Source of the DNA: Adineta steineri
Lineage: Eukaryota > Rotifera > Eurotatoria > Adinetida > Adinetidae
Assembly (NCBI GenBank): GCA_905250115.1
Contig: CAJNOI010000058.1
Location: 379,149 to 443,148 of the forward strand
Reading direction: 5' to 3'
Length of the DNA stretch: 64,000 bases
This document shows, in pieces, positions 50,389-62,881 of the stretch. Under the pieces are notes generated by a model. That model worked only from the letters and a program-made list of their open reading frames with translations. It did no database searches and was not told the origin of the DNA. The position numbers and the translations under genes were made by a program. The first letter of the stretch is position 1, and every line of letters begins with the position of its first letter.

Positions 50389-51924
50389 ATGACTGATTGG
50401 CGACCATTTTTATTTGGTGGTCTCGCCTCGAGTGTTGCTGAATTGGGTAAATTTTATTATAATTTCAATTAATGCTTTTAAGCCTTTTCATTATTAAAGA
50501 AAAGAGAGAATTTACGAGAAGAAAATATTTCGATGTCTCACAAATCGGTAGTTAGAAGTTTATCTGTATTAGAACTCGAACCGGTAGTTATTCTAATTAT
50601 TTATTGCTTCCTAATAAGTGACGAAAAATCAATTTCAAACTGTGTCTACTTATTATTTGAAATTTTCTTTCTAGCAACATATCCAATAGATCTAACAAAA
50701 ACTCGTTTACAAATTCAGGGACAAATATTTGATAACCCTAGTCAAAAATTACAATATGCTCAAAAGAAATATACAAATATGTTTCAGGCAGCTTATCGGT
50801 AAATATATTATATACGAAAATTTTCTTTTTTAATTTATTGGTTTATTTTAGAATTGGTCAAGAAGAAGGTGTAAGAATGTTATATTGTGGGTATAAAATA
50901 AATCACTTCATTATCTTATCTCTTTTACAATATAATATTTCTTTTCTTTCTAGCATTTCAGCAGCGATATTGCGTCAAGCAACTTATGGAACAATCAAAA
51001 TTGGCATATATCAAAAAATTAAACGTTTTTTCGCAGAAGATATTTCACGTTTGTATTCTTAATCTATTGATTTAATATTATTGAAGAAATCGTTGTTTTG
51101 TTTTTCTTTGTATAGAAGAAAAACTTTATATTAATGTTTTAAATGGTATGTTTTCTGGTTCGTTAGCTAATGCTATAGCAAATCCGACTGATTTATTAAA
51201 AGTAAATCCAAGGCTTCAATATATATTTATGAATTCATAAACATTTTAGATTCGTATGCAAGCGAATCATCCAAGTGTTCAAGGTAAACGGCTTTTTCCA
51301 GCAATGGCTGCTATAGCAAAAAAAGAAGGTATTAGAGGTCTTTGGAGTGTAAGTACGATAATTAATATAGATAATTAGAATTGTTTTCGTTTTAAGAGTG
51401 TAATACCTACAGCTCAACGAGCAGCTATTGTTAGTGGTGTTGAATTGGCTGCGTATGATTGGGTGAAAAAAAACTTAATATATCGTTTTAATCATACAGA
51501 TACAATTGGTACTCATTTTTTAGCATCATTTACTGCTGGTTTTGCTGGTGCATTAGCTAGTACACCGATTGATGTTGTACGAGTAAGTTACAATACTTTT
51601 TTTGTTAAAAATATATGTGTATTATTTATTTTCTTAAAGACTCGTTTAATGAATCAAGAAAAGTTAATTCATAACCTAAATTCAACCTCTACTCCGGCAT
51701 CTTATAAAGGAGTAATAGACTGTTTCGCGAAAGTAAGTTTTTTTTGTTTTTTTTCGATTATGAATATTTGATGATTTTGTTATATTTAGACTATTAAAAA
51801 TGAAGGTTTCTTTGCATTATATAAAGGCTTCTTTCCTGCTTGGCTTCGATTAGGTCCCTGGAATATTGTTTTTTTTATTGTTTTCGAACAATTAAAAAAA
51901 CTAGACAAAAAATTGGAAAATTAA
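50389..51924 (+). CDS. SLC25A30: mitochondrial carrier SLC25A14/A30 (UCP5/KMCP1 type)
   Basis: Six-helix carrier of the mitochondrial inner membrane. The SLC25A14/A30 group resembles uncoupling proteins; transport substrates are thought to be small anions such as sulfate or dicarboxylates. About 300 residues in several exons. The three carrier signatures are all present: [22 protein letters not shown] and TPIDVVRTRLM. Family-specific text includes [57 protein letters not shown] and [12 protein letters not shown], in the same order as human SLC25A30. The first intron (about 50448-50674) is about 230 nt. The start [14 protein letters not shown] aligns with the human N terminus. Orthology to A14 versus A30 cannot be separated. 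Confidence 0.92.
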
Positions 51925-53481
51925 AGCTCTAGTAACAATGATCAGTACCAATAATTATAACGTGACCTATGTTTTAAAATATAGTATGAATTATTTTCCA
52001 GTCAATTATTTTTTTATTTGCATTTACTATCATGATCTGACATTGCAAATTATTATTATTATTTTTTTATTGTTCTCTTCTTCTATTCTGTATCTGTCCA
52101 TATTAACCATTCGAGCAACAATCAAATGAAATAATGATAACATTAGAACAGATTGATTTTTCTTCCTTTTTTTTGTATTAATCAAGCTTTTTTCTGTCTT
52201 TAAACTTGATGGTGAAATATCAAAAATAAATATAAACGATCTTGTGTATTTAGTTAAAAAACTACTATATCTCTTTTTTATCTAGTTATTTACAGTATAC
52301 ATATTTAAATGAAATAGATAATCGTGAAAATATTTTTCTCATACAAAACAAAATACGGATTATAATAACGAAACTCAGCATTGGTATGTTTCAGTATAGA
52401 TATGCATCTACTGTAATCAGAAAAAAATTTATATTATGATTGATATTGATACGGGATATATTAGATAATTCTGTCTATTCGAATAGCAAGTATTTTATGA
52501 ATGTGATATTGATATTATTTACTAGACTGTTGGAAATCAAGAAAATAACGTTTCGATTTCAAAGAAAATATTATTTATCTGTTGATTAAAAAACCAGTTT
52601 AGCTTTTGTTCTTGATTAACAAAAATCTATTCTAACCTTCAATTTAGCATTTCATTTGATATGTCATTTAGGAAAATAATGAAAATAGTTATACGTACAA
52701 ATATAATTGTTAATCGGTTATGTTTTTACCTGGCTAGTGGTTGAAAAGAACAAAGAATTTCGTTTCGTATTACTAATAAAAAATATTGTCAAGGATTGAT
52801 AAGACACAATGACTTTATCGATAAAGATTGCTAATTACAATTAATGAGTATAATCGAATAAATATTCTATATACGGTCATCATCACCTATAAGATTTCAA
52901 TCGATCAATCATATTATAAATATTATTGCTGGCTTTATTACACTCCTTTTCATTGATGACATTAGGCATACATGAGATTATCACCTTCGATAATGAGAAA
53001 AAAGGTAATTATTACGAAATCGATAACAAATATATTATTAAAAATGTTTTAATTGCTCTTCAACATAATCTATTTCTCTAATAGATAATTAGATAAATGA
53101 TTGATTTTTTTTCTTATCAAGCAAAATAATTTAACCACTAAGCAATGCAATAACATATCATCTTTAAATAAATCATATTAAGGACAATAATATGAGATAT
53201 TATACATAAATAAGAAAGCCTTCATATATTTCTTTTGTTTTAATCTACACCTAACATTTATAATTTGCAAAATCTTTTTTGACATATTCATCATGACTTT
53301 GTGTTACACTATACATCTTTTAGAAATGATTTTTTTGCGAACATTTAGAATGTATGACATATTTTGTTAGGTCAAAGCCTTAATGTATTGTTTTCCTTAT
53401 CCCTATTATTTTGATTTGATTATAAATACTGCATCAAATACAGGTATTGTTTCATTACAAACCTACATCACGATCAACGAT
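51925..53481. other. intergenic, no supported gene
   Basis: 1.6 kb of AT-rich sequence between SLC25 and the bZIP gene. Short frames without domains; no repeat or RNA recognised. Confidence 0.5.
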
Positions 53482-54146
53482 ATGGATACATCAACTCTTC
53501 TTCGATCATTATCATTAGGCGGAAGTGAAGATGATACTAATCTGTCACCAGCAATGTCAGAAGAAAATACATTTAATAATCAATCTGATCAAGTATGTAA
53601 TAAAATTTGATTTTTAATTCTAATTTCTACGAATATTTTGTTTTTCAGGCTTGTACGTCAACGTCTAAACGACGTTATAAAAGATCTGATAGTTCCACTT
53701 CAAGTTCTTATGTTGTTGAATATGGTCCCGTACGTATTCGTCATCGACGAACATTATCACAAACATTAGCAACAGGTCGTCGATCAAAAGATGATCCAAT
53801 TGAAGGTGACGAGGCTATTAAACGTGAATTACGACGTGCAAAAAATCGTATTGCAGCTCGTGATTTAAAAAGAGCTCGAGATCAAGTTGAATTAAATCTA
53901 GTTCAACAACTTAAAGAACTTGAACAACAAGAAGAAGAACTAGAAACTCAACATAAACAATTAGAAGAACGTAAAGCACAATTAAATCGAGCTGTATACA
54001 ATGCAAGACAAGCTCCATTAGTTTCATTAATTACTGATATAGACATTCCTATTTATTTTAAACCACAAGATCAACCTAATCTTTTATTTGATCTTCAGTT
54101 ATTACTGGAAAATATTGATGACCAATATTCAAAGCTGAACCATTGA
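53482..54146 (+). CDS. bZIP-type transcription factor
   Basis: Two exons (53482-53592 and 53649-54146) give 202 residues. The N-terminal part is acidic/Ser-rich. Residues about 100-165 are a basic region RRAKNRIAARDLKRARDQ followed by a long coiled coil (LVQQLKELEQQEEELETQHK and on to LNRAVY). The basic region has the N-R-I-A-A-R core of bZIP factors but carries D-L-K-R after it in place of the usual x-C/S-R, so DNA contacts may differ. The C-terminal 45 residues are not recognised. I chose the ATG at 53482 rather than an in-frame one 99 nt upstream because the upstream extension is aromatic/low-quality. Family assignment is fair; subfamily is unknown. Confidence 0.7.
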
Positions 54147-54526
54147 TATTTTATTTTTTTTCATGTATATTTACTATGTTTTTTTTTCTAATAAATGATA
54201 TCTGTATTTCACAAAAATGAATTTTCAATTTTTTCTGAAATAGAATTATTATACTGTTAATAGACGCCATCTGGTATTTGTCATATAGGATTTTATTATT
54301 CTGACTAAATATAACTACCAATCGTATGCGACTGAATGTTTTTTGTTGTTAGAAAAAAAAGGAGATACTTTTTCCTACCCTATTTAAATTTCGATAGTTG
54401 AATCATCAAAAAATGTGTAATTACAATTAATATCAATATTTTTCTTAGCAAAATTCCATTTCTTGGAAATAAGCTTAGAGAAAAAAGACAAAGATTTATC
54501 GATTACTTTAGATAAACTTTTAAAAA
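54147..54526. other. bZIP-COPS3 intergenic spacer
   Basis: 380 nt between two same-strand genes. AATAAA at about 54190 is a possible poly(A) signal for the bZIP gene. A TTTTTCTTAG tract at about 54439-54448 is acceptor-like and lies about 79 nt before the COPS3 ATG. Confidence 0.4.
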
Positions 54527-57073
54527 ATGGCAACATTAGATCAATTTGTTGTTAATATACGACAATTAACAACGGACGGTAAATTTAGTGATCTAGCACA
54601 AGCATTATCTAGTCCAAATGTTGATCATCTTACTAAAAATATTCAACATATTGATTCAATTATTGCTACATTTCCATTACCTGAATATTCAATGGTATAA
54701 TCAAATTTTTCAAATAAAAACAAATAAGAAATTTTGTTTGATTTCATTCTGTTTTTTAGTGTATGTTAGCATGTTTACATGCAGTTGTAAAAGCACCAAA
54801 TATACCTGATTTTGATTTATTTCTTACACAAGTGGATACATTTATTCAAACAAGTTCAGCTGAGCAAATTTATTATTTACCTCAATATTTATGTGAAATA
54901 TGTCATGTTATTACAGAACGACTTCGAAAAGAGAATCGAGCTCGCGTTGGTAAGTTAGAAATAAAATCATAGGAGAAATGCTTTCGAAAAAGTAAACGTA
55001 ACTTATAATAGTCAGTTGATCGAGTATAAACTATTTTCTGTATGATAAAAAATAAACTAAACAATCGATTTAGAAGAAAGAATTTATGATTAACATAATA
55101 TGTATACAGAATGAAAATAAGATCTATCGCGTATTTATCATAAACGAATTAGTTTATACGCGTGTTGAAATATTCTGTACGATTTACTTAATGCAATCGC
55201 TTCTTACTTTTTCTTATATATCAAAACCTTCACATTTTATTTAAATGTTATTATCTCGTGATATTTTCTTTGTCTTTTCATTAATTCACAACATTTTCTG
55301 ACGAGTTGTCAAAAATTGAACATAGTTTGTATAGATTTTTAAAATTATCTTCTAATACGGTTTCTGTATTTACTTCTTAATTAATATGAATATCATTTAG
55401 TCTGTTTGTTAAATCGATTATTAATTCGATTCCTTTCTTTTGTAAATTGTTTTTATGTCATGAAGGCCTTCGCGCTTTGACGTACAACAACGTCAATTAA
55501 AATATATACATTCATTATGTTCGTTTTGTTATATATACGTCACACATAGGTAAAAAAACATTTTGACATGATTCGTATTAGACAGAATGAGATTATTTAT
55601 TTGCGAAAAAAGAAATCTAAAAAATACGCATTTCATATATGATATATAAACTCTCATTGGAATCTGAACATTTCTTTTCTGACTATTTGATAGTTCTACT
55701 GCAAACAATAACTGTAAATGATCTTGCGTCAACTAATGATGAAAAATCTGCCCAGTTACTTGCGGACGAAAATCCGTGAGCTCGATAGTTACACCTTTAC
55801 TTTCATTATATAATATATAAGCATTTAACATTGATGAGTGGATGCAGGTGAGAGCAAGCGCGTAGATGAAAGATAAATTCAGCATTCACACGCACATCCT
55901 CATATTCGACCAACCGACTGACAATGATAGCTCCGTAGGTTGATGCCAAAGAAAAAAGAGAAAAAGTTAAGACCAATCATGAAATAACTATCACTCTAAT
56001 AGATATATTACTGTCAATGTAGTGATCACTTGTTGTTGAAGAATTAAATATGAACACATGTATTGATCTTCATAATTCAGTTGATATACGAAATAGTTTA
56101 TATTTAGGAATTCCAATACTTTATCGAGCAATTGAATTACTTCGTCGTGAACCTGGTCAATTACTATCCATTCATTCAGATTTATATCAACTTTGTTTAC
56201 TTTGTCAATGGTTTGAACCTGCATTAACTTATCTTGAAACTGATATTATTGATATTAATCGTGAAAATGGAAAATTTGATGTTAAACATCTATTACTTTC
56301 CTATTATTATGGTGGAATGATCTATGCTTGTATAAAACAATTTGATCGTGCTGCAAACTTTTTTGAGAATGTTATTACTGCACCTGCAACAGCAACATCA
56401 GCTATTGCCGTTGAAGCTTATAAAAAATATGTTCTCGTTAAATTAATATCAGGTACAATACCAACAAATCATTTACCAACATATACAAGTCGAAATGTTC
56501 AACAAACAATCAAAAGTTTATGTAGTACACAATATACAGAATTATTTAATCTATTTAATAATGGTACATTAACACAATTTGATGAATTTGTTAATCGTCA
56601 TCGTGATCAATATGCACGTGATAGAAATTTAGGTTTAATTAAACAAACACGAAATGCATTTATTTGTAATAGTATCCAACAATTAACAAAAACATTTTTA
56701 ACTGTATCATTAAAAGATCTTGCTAATCGTGTACAACTTCAATCAACTAATGAAGCTGAAAAATATTTAATTGATATGATTGAAAATGGACAAATATTTG
56801 CATCAATTAATAAAAAAGATGGTAAAAAATTTAAATTTCTATCTTTTTATTTCGAAACATAAAATATTTTTAGGTATGGTTATATTTCATGGTTCACCGG
56901 AAAGATTTGATGCAAATAATATGTTAGCAAAATTACAAGATGAAACAGAAAAACGTATGCAAGCTGAAAAACAATTAAAAGAATTAGAACGACAGATATC
57001 ATTGAGTAAAGCATATATACAACGTACACAACAATCAAGTCCTTATCATGATCGTCCGAAAATACTTAATTAA
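54527..57073 (+). CDS. COPS3: COP9 signalosome subunit 3
   Basis: PCI-domain subunit of the COP9 signalosome, which removes NEDD8 from cullin-RING ligases. Four exons (54527-54694, 54760-54949, 56108-56821, 56874-57073) give 423 residues, the length of the human protein. Alignable blocks: MATLDQFVVNIRQL; LLSIHSDLYQLCLLCQWFEP; DIIDINRENGKFDVKHLLL; YYYGGMIYACIKQFDRA; APATATSAIAVEAYKKYVLV; and in the PCI/winged-helix part SIQQLTKTFLTVSLKDLANR, EAEKYLIDMIENGQIFASIN and DGMVIFHGSPE. A C-terminal helix rich in Glu/Lys/Gln closes the protein. The second intron (54950-56107, 1,158 nt) is about 20 times the usual length here. Confidence 0.95.
54950..56107 (+). other. unusually long COPS3 intron
   Basis: A 1,158-nt GT-AG intron in a gene whose other introns are 65 and 52 nt. 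I found no gene, RNA or clear terminal repeat inside. It may be an old insertion. Confidence 0.6.
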
Positions 57074-57311
57074 TTCATCTAAAATATTTAAGCTAAACAT
57101 TGCCTCTACTTTTTTTTCTCTGTCATTTGTTCATTTGATTTATTATAACACAGAAATTTTTTTTAATCAAAACAAGAAAATATGAAAAAGAATATTTAAC
57201 TTGTAAAACACAAAAAAAACAACAAGACTTTTTTTTATTCTTCTTCTTATTTATAGACTACATATGTAAATAAGCAATTCTTTCTACGGAAGATTTTATT
57301 TTCATTTCATA

Positions 57312-60300
57312 ATGGAAAGAGCACCATCACCGATTTTCATTCCAAATACATTACGAGATATTAATGATGTATATTAGAATTTTTATTTGATATATTTTAT
57401 TCATTAATTTTAATTATTGTTTTAAGATTACAACAACAACAACACTACCATCAACAACAACAAGACGTGAACTCGGTGTACCTTCAGCAAGTAGTAGTGA
57501 ATTCATGGATGTTAATTCTGAATCTCATCGGTCAAAAATTCGACCAGCTGATCCTGATTATCATCGAGCATCATCTCGAAATGATTCTTCGAATTCGACT
57601 CGTATTACTAATCAAGTATGTTTCATTTTTTTTCCTATTCACTTTACTTTTGTATAAAAACGGGGGGTCTTTTTTTTCTTTCTTTTCCTTCTTCCTTTCT
57701 TCGATGACTTGTGCGTGTGAGTGCTTTTTTTGTAACAGTAAAAGTAAAAAATTACATATAGGAGAAAAAACTAACACAAGAAAAAAAGAACGAAAACATT
57801 TGCTTCGACGCTGGATTGTCTTTCTATATATTTATATGAATAACTGACACAAAACTTTTTATTTCGATATTTAAAAAAAATTATAATGGAGAATAATCAA
57901 AAGACTAAAGAGTCATCGCGACAAACAATGAAGAATGCTATCAGTCAACTTCAAAATCTCTTCAAACCAAATGAAGTCAAACAGATCGTCGTAAGATCTA
58001 AATAAATAATAAAATCAATTTTTGAAAAATACTTCATAATTATTCATTATAATTTCTTGTTTCTTTCTTTTTAGCCTTTATTTAGATCAGTAACTCAAAA
58101 AGCTGATGTGGATGATGAAAAATCTATTCAACAACAAATTAATAATGAAACTCTGGTGAACGAGAATGATTCAGTATTAGGAGCTGCTGGTTATGATCCA
58201 ACTCGAGTAACAGAAATTGATACAGATGCTGCATATGCTCTTCAACTTCAACAAGAGGAATATTCAAGAGAAAGTTTAGCAATAAATCAAAATCGGTTTT
58301 TCCCATTTCAAGTAGAACCTGACAATGAATTAACAGCTAGTGCTCTACCTTATTTACCTGGTCCTGATATTCATCCATTTACGAATGATGAACAACTTGC
58401 AGCATATTTACAAGCACAAGAACATCGAACTAGACATCGATATCCTGGAACAGATATACCATATGTTCCAGTACGACAGCGACCAAATCCAATGTCTGTT
58501 CAAACTTCTGAGGTTGATGAGGATCCAGCTGAGGCTATTCCACCTTCATTTGCAAGATTTCTTCGACACCACTCGTCAAATAATGAAGACGATAGTGATG
58601 AAGATACTTCTAATGTGAATATTCATCTTCCATTTTTCCAATTTTTGGCTAATCGAGGTCGGTCTTCAGCAGATAATTTTCATCTATTGTTTCCCGGTTA
58701 TCGTGGACGTGGTGGTTATCGTCGTCGTTCAGGAAATCTTCAAGATACAGAGGAAGATTTTGGTCCTGAAGATTACGAAGTAATTCATATAAATTTATTC
58801 TAAATACATATATTTAAAAAATAAAATTCTAGCGATTGCTTCAACTTGATGATACAGTACATAAGAAAAAATTAACTAAGGATCAAATAAATACCCTTCC
58901 ATTGGAACAATTTCGTCGTACATCAAATAATACTGATGAGGAAAATAAATGCGGTGTTTGTCTCGATCATTTTGAAGTAAATCAAACATTACGTCGATTT
59001 CCATGTCGTCATGTATATCATAAAGAATGTGGAGATCGTTGGTTACAAGTAAATATAATTTAAAAAATTATTTTTGTTATTTTAAAAATTTTTTTTTCTA
59101 GGAAAATAATGCATGTCCAATCTGTCGAGAACCACCCATTAAAGTACAATCAAGTGTATCTTCACGTCATCATAGAGTCACTAATCCTATGAGACGACCA
59201 TCACATATTAATCGAAGTTCTACTAATCGAAATAATAATACCACTCATCATCGAAGAGGAGGACCGTCATTTCAACGTCCATCGTGATATTTGTTACATT
59301 CTTTATTTCATTTATTATGAACTGTTGATATATACATATATCTATAATCATTTGTGTGTGTGTGCGCGCGTGTATAACTATTATTTATAATGAAAATCAT
59401 TCGATATGAGAGAACCTTTACAATATGTTTTCTTTTTCCATAGAATAATCTTAATCTTTTTTTTACAAATGAAACAGTCATAAATGTTTTTTCTTTCGCT
59501 TTATTGTACAAAAAAAACACAAAGTCAATTTATAAGAGCAAAAGTATATTCAAGAATAAATTTCATTTGGATTTCTTATTTAGTATTGTTTTATTTTAAA
59601 TATATAATAACGCATTTTTCATTCTCTTATTTTATTTAGATTATGTATACTACTGACGAACGATTTGAAGGCAAATAAGAAAATTCTCTTCGAATTTTAT
59701 TTCTTAAACAAATTCTAATATTTTTAGCTGGAACTTCAACACCAAAAATGACTAATAATGATAATAATAATAATTGTCCTGCTATTCGTTCTGTCAAAGC
59801 TGTAAAAAGTACAACATCACGAATAATTCCATCAGTTTCTCTGTCATCACCACCGCTTGAAGATCATGATTATGATGGGGGATGTAAGTATTTGTTTTAA
59901 TCAAATTGATTTATTACAATTATTTATCTATACAGCATCATGTCCTAGTTTTGATTTACATCTCTATGCACATATTGATCGTTCATCATTGAATCGATGT
60001 GTTTTCACACCAGTACCTCATCAAACTGGTAAGAAAAATTGATCGAATTTTCAAAAAAAAAGAAATTTATCTTCCAATAATTCTAGTTTCACAAGACCAA
60101 CAAACTTCCCGTAAACGTAAATATGAATCCGAAGATTCAACCGATGAATATACTAAAAATTCAAAATTCGGTAATGACAATGGTGAATTAGCTGATATCA
60201 TATATAATATGGATAAGCGGCTCGATGAATTAACACGTACATGTAATGGATTACGTTCAAGTATGCATGTATTAACAAAAATGGTAACACAATTAGTTAA

Positions 60301-60828
60301 TAATCAAAAACAAGTAAATCTTTTGTAAATATAAAAATCTTAATAATTGTTTTGTTTTAGAATACAAATATAAATGATTTTGATGACATGTCACAAACGC
60401 GATTACCCTATGTGCGTTCTTCAACGAGTGTATCATCAAAAAGAACATTGAATAAAATAAAATGTCCAGAAAATATGACAGATATTGTTTCACAAAGACC
60501 AACAGATTTTTTATGTCGACTTATACGTAAAGCATATTCGACTGATGAAATCGCTGCTGGTATTACTCCCGATGAACGTTTAGAAAGAATTAAAGGTAAA
60601 TTAGAATAAAAAATTTTTTTTTTTATGACTGATTTTTTTTCAGAGGCTGTAGCTGGTCGATATTTTTATGATGAACCCGAACAATTCGAAACATTCTGGA
60701 CGAAAGATGCACATCAGTCAATTCTTGGTCAAGCACGTGCTCAACGATGTCGAGAACGAAAGGTTAAATATATAATCTCTTATTTCCGTTTCTCATTATA
60801 TTTATTTTAGAAATTATCTTACAAATAA
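57312..60828 (+). CDS. BEN-like domain protein with a nested RING gene
   Basis: Candidate gene of ten exons (57312-57368, 57427-57615, 59640-59670, 59728-59883, 59936-60028, 60087-60313, 60361-60595, 60644-60762, 60811-60828 and the join in order) giving 374 residues, all in frame. The N-terminal half is Ser/Thr/Asn-rich. A basic KRKYESEDS segment is followed by a helix (ELADIIYNMDKRLDELTRTC). The C-terminal part (DFLCRLIRKAYSTDEIAAGI..., IKEAVAGRYF...W..I) resembles a BEN domain, which mediates DNA or protein contacts in chromatin factors. Two things are uncertain: the 31-nt exon 59640-59670 and its GC-AG intron are my inference to fix the phase, and the first two exons could instead belong to another transcript. 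If correct, the 2 kb second intron holds the complete RING gene at 57886-59287. Confidence 0.55.
57886..59287 (+). CDS. RING-H2 ubiquitin ligase, RNF38/44-like
   Basis: Four exons (57886-57990, 58075-58779, 58833-59048, 59102-59287) give 403 residues. The long N-terminal region is acidic/Gln-rich and includes AAYALQLQQEEY and an Arg/Gly patch (RGRGGYRRR). The C-terminal core has LTKDQINTLPLEQF, the segment that precedes the RING in RNF38/RNF44/RNF6-type ligases, followed by the RING-H2 CGVCLDHF...FPCRHVYHKECGDRW...ACPICREPP. The tail is basic, Arg/His/Asn-rich. A substrate is not known. It sits, on the same strand, inside a candidate intron of the BEN-like gene. Confidence 0.8.
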
Positions 60829-61365
60829 TTAATGATTCTTGACAATGTACAAACGCAATAGATGTAGATTTGTAATATAAGAAGACAAAAGTACAGTCAT
60901 CATTCTTTCTTATTCTTTTGTTCTTGTTGTATTTTATTATTACTTCCCATATATCTTGTTTGTTTTGTTTATTAAATAAAATAAAAACAAGAGCGAGATA
61001 TACTTCTGAAAGAGTAGATTTTCATTTATTTTTAATAATAATGTATCGTGCTAATCAATAAATAACATATCTTATATAATAAAACAGTTCACTGAAATCT
61101 AATCAATACTGAATATCATCGACATCTGTTGATGAATTTGGAATTATATTACGAAATAATAATATAAATGGAAAAGAAAGGCGAGCAATAATAGCTTAAT
61201 CACTCTTCACATTGTATCCGATCTTTCGCAATATATCTATATATTCAATTGATTGATTAATCCAATTTTCTTTTTGACTAGAAATTTTATTTTATAAATC
61301 TTTCTATCATATTCGTCCATAAAGATTTTCTTCAAGGTCAAGGCTAAATACATTTTTTAGATATA
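60829..61365. other. intergenic spacer
   Basis: 537 nt between same-strand genes. AATAAA copies at about 60974 may end the BEN-like transcript. A TTTTTTAG site at 61353-61360 lies 5 nt before the next ATG and looks like a splice acceptor with no coding exon before it. Confidence 0.45.
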
Positions 61366-61993
61366 ATGTCGAATTCACCATCAACAAATCCACAAGTCGA
61401 TACAAATAATTCTATTACTACAAATCAAGTGACACCAGAAGGTATTTTTTTATTATTGCAAATCATTGTCAAGTATTTACATTTATATATATATTAATAT
61501 AGATCAAATATCAACATCTGGAGAAATTCAAGAGATAGATGTTGCCCAAGCAGATCAAAGTGATAGGTAATGTGTTTTATTTAATTTTCTGGATTATTTT
61601 ATTGTTTTTTTGTCTAGCTGGGAAACCGATGATGAAGGTGATTTTTATACTGAAGAATCCAATGGTCGTCTATCAGATCAAGAAGATGATGATAATTTAC
61701 TTAGTTCGGGTTTGTCAAAACATTTAATAGAATGTTATCCAATGAGTACTGCTGAAGAAGCATCAATAGTCGGTGTTGTATGTGATATTTGTCTAAATGA
61801 ATACAAGGCACATGATAAAGTACGAACCATACCTTGTTTACATAGATTTCACACAAGATGTATTGATAAATGGCTTAAGGTTTGATACAAAAAATGATTT
61901 GATTACTTTTTTTAAATTTTATAACTTTAGAAAAGTTCAAAATGTCCAATGTGTCGAAGTGATTTACGTAAATCGAAATGGTATTCATCATAA
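61366..61993 (+). CDS. small acidic RING-H2 protein
   Basis: Four exons (61366-61441, 61503-61566, 61618-61879, 61931-61993) give 154 residues. The N-terminal two thirds are Asn/Thr/Gln/Asp-rich and probably disordered (SWETDDEGDFYTEES). The C-terminal RING-H2 reads CDICLNEY...[29 protein letters not shown] and ends with a short basic tail. It matches the general RNF38/RNF6/RLIM class of RING-H2 ligases. The family is secure, the orthologue is not. It lies head-to-tail with the BEN-like gene. Confidence 0.8.
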
Positions 61994-62361
61994 AAATATA
62001 TTAAATTAAATATTCTCACTGTTAATGTTATTTTTCTTGTTATATTGAATGGTTCTCTCATTTTCCTATATTTTTTTTTCTTATGGCAATTTGTATGATT
62101 TTCTGTAAGCAGTCAGCAGATTTATATATATAAATGAAAAACAATCAGTCAACTATAAACAATTTTCTTCCTATTTTCTACTGTTGAAATAATGATTATA
62201 GTTTGACAAAAAAATAGAATATATATGTGAAAGAATCTTTGAAGAGTAATTTTTTGTTCATCAAATCGAATATATGATAAACAGTCATTTGATATCTAAT
62301 TGATAAATATTCTCATATTTCATTTTTAGATGATATTATTTACTAAATATTTTTATTCATT
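61994..62361. other. intergenic spacer
   Basis: 368 nt of AT-rich sequence between the RING-H2 gene and the PLAT-like gene. No feature apart from a likely poly(A) region and promoter. Confidence 0.4.
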
Positions 62362-62881
62362 ATGAGACTTATATTTAAATCAATTATAATAATTAGTATT
62401 ATTATTATTCCATATTGCCTTGCTGAAGGTAATTATTATTTTATTTTAAATTATATTCATTATGAATTTTTCTTCTAGATTGGAGTATAACTGTATATAC
62501 AGGAACAGAACGTTTTGCTGGAACAGATAGTAATGTTTATATTCGTTTATTTAATTCACAAGGTGAAAGTACAAGTGAATATCAATTAACTCATAATAAT
62601 TGGATGCCTGAACATGAATTTCCAGTACGAAATTTATTTGAACGTGGTGCAAGAGAACGATTTGAAATTAAAACAGAAGATATAAAAACTGTTGCAAAAA
62701 TTCAAGTAAGACATTTTTATGTTTTAAAACATTATTGTTATATTAGGAATTTTTTCTCGGCTTTCTTTCGAAACAAAAGAAAATTGTATATGACAATTAA
62801 TGCTTTTAATATATTCTAATCGTATTATAGAATACAAAGGACTATGTCAATATATTCAATTATTCTGATGAAATGAAGTAA
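62362..62881 (+). CDS. small secreted PLAT/LH2-like domain protein
   Basis: Three exons (62362-62428, 62479-62705, 62831-62881) give 114 residues. A strong signal peptide (SIIIISIIIIPYCLAE) precedes a PLAT/LH2 beta-sandwich segment: WSITVYTGTERFAGTDSNVY, IRLFNSQG and NLFERGARERFEIKT, which match the YTG..xAGTDxNVYI and FERG.x.F motifs. The last strands of the domain, usually ending in a WF..V motif, are missing; the third exon reads NTKDYVNIFNYSDEMK and stops. It is either a truncated PLAT protein or the third exon is wrong and the gene continues elsewhere. PLAT domains bind lipids or protein partners. Confidence 0.6.

Noticed and set aside
50570..50590. B-box-like GGTTCGAGTTC (minus strand) as a tRNA gene
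   Set aside because: No A box or acceptor stem at the right distance; it lies inside an SLC25 intron.
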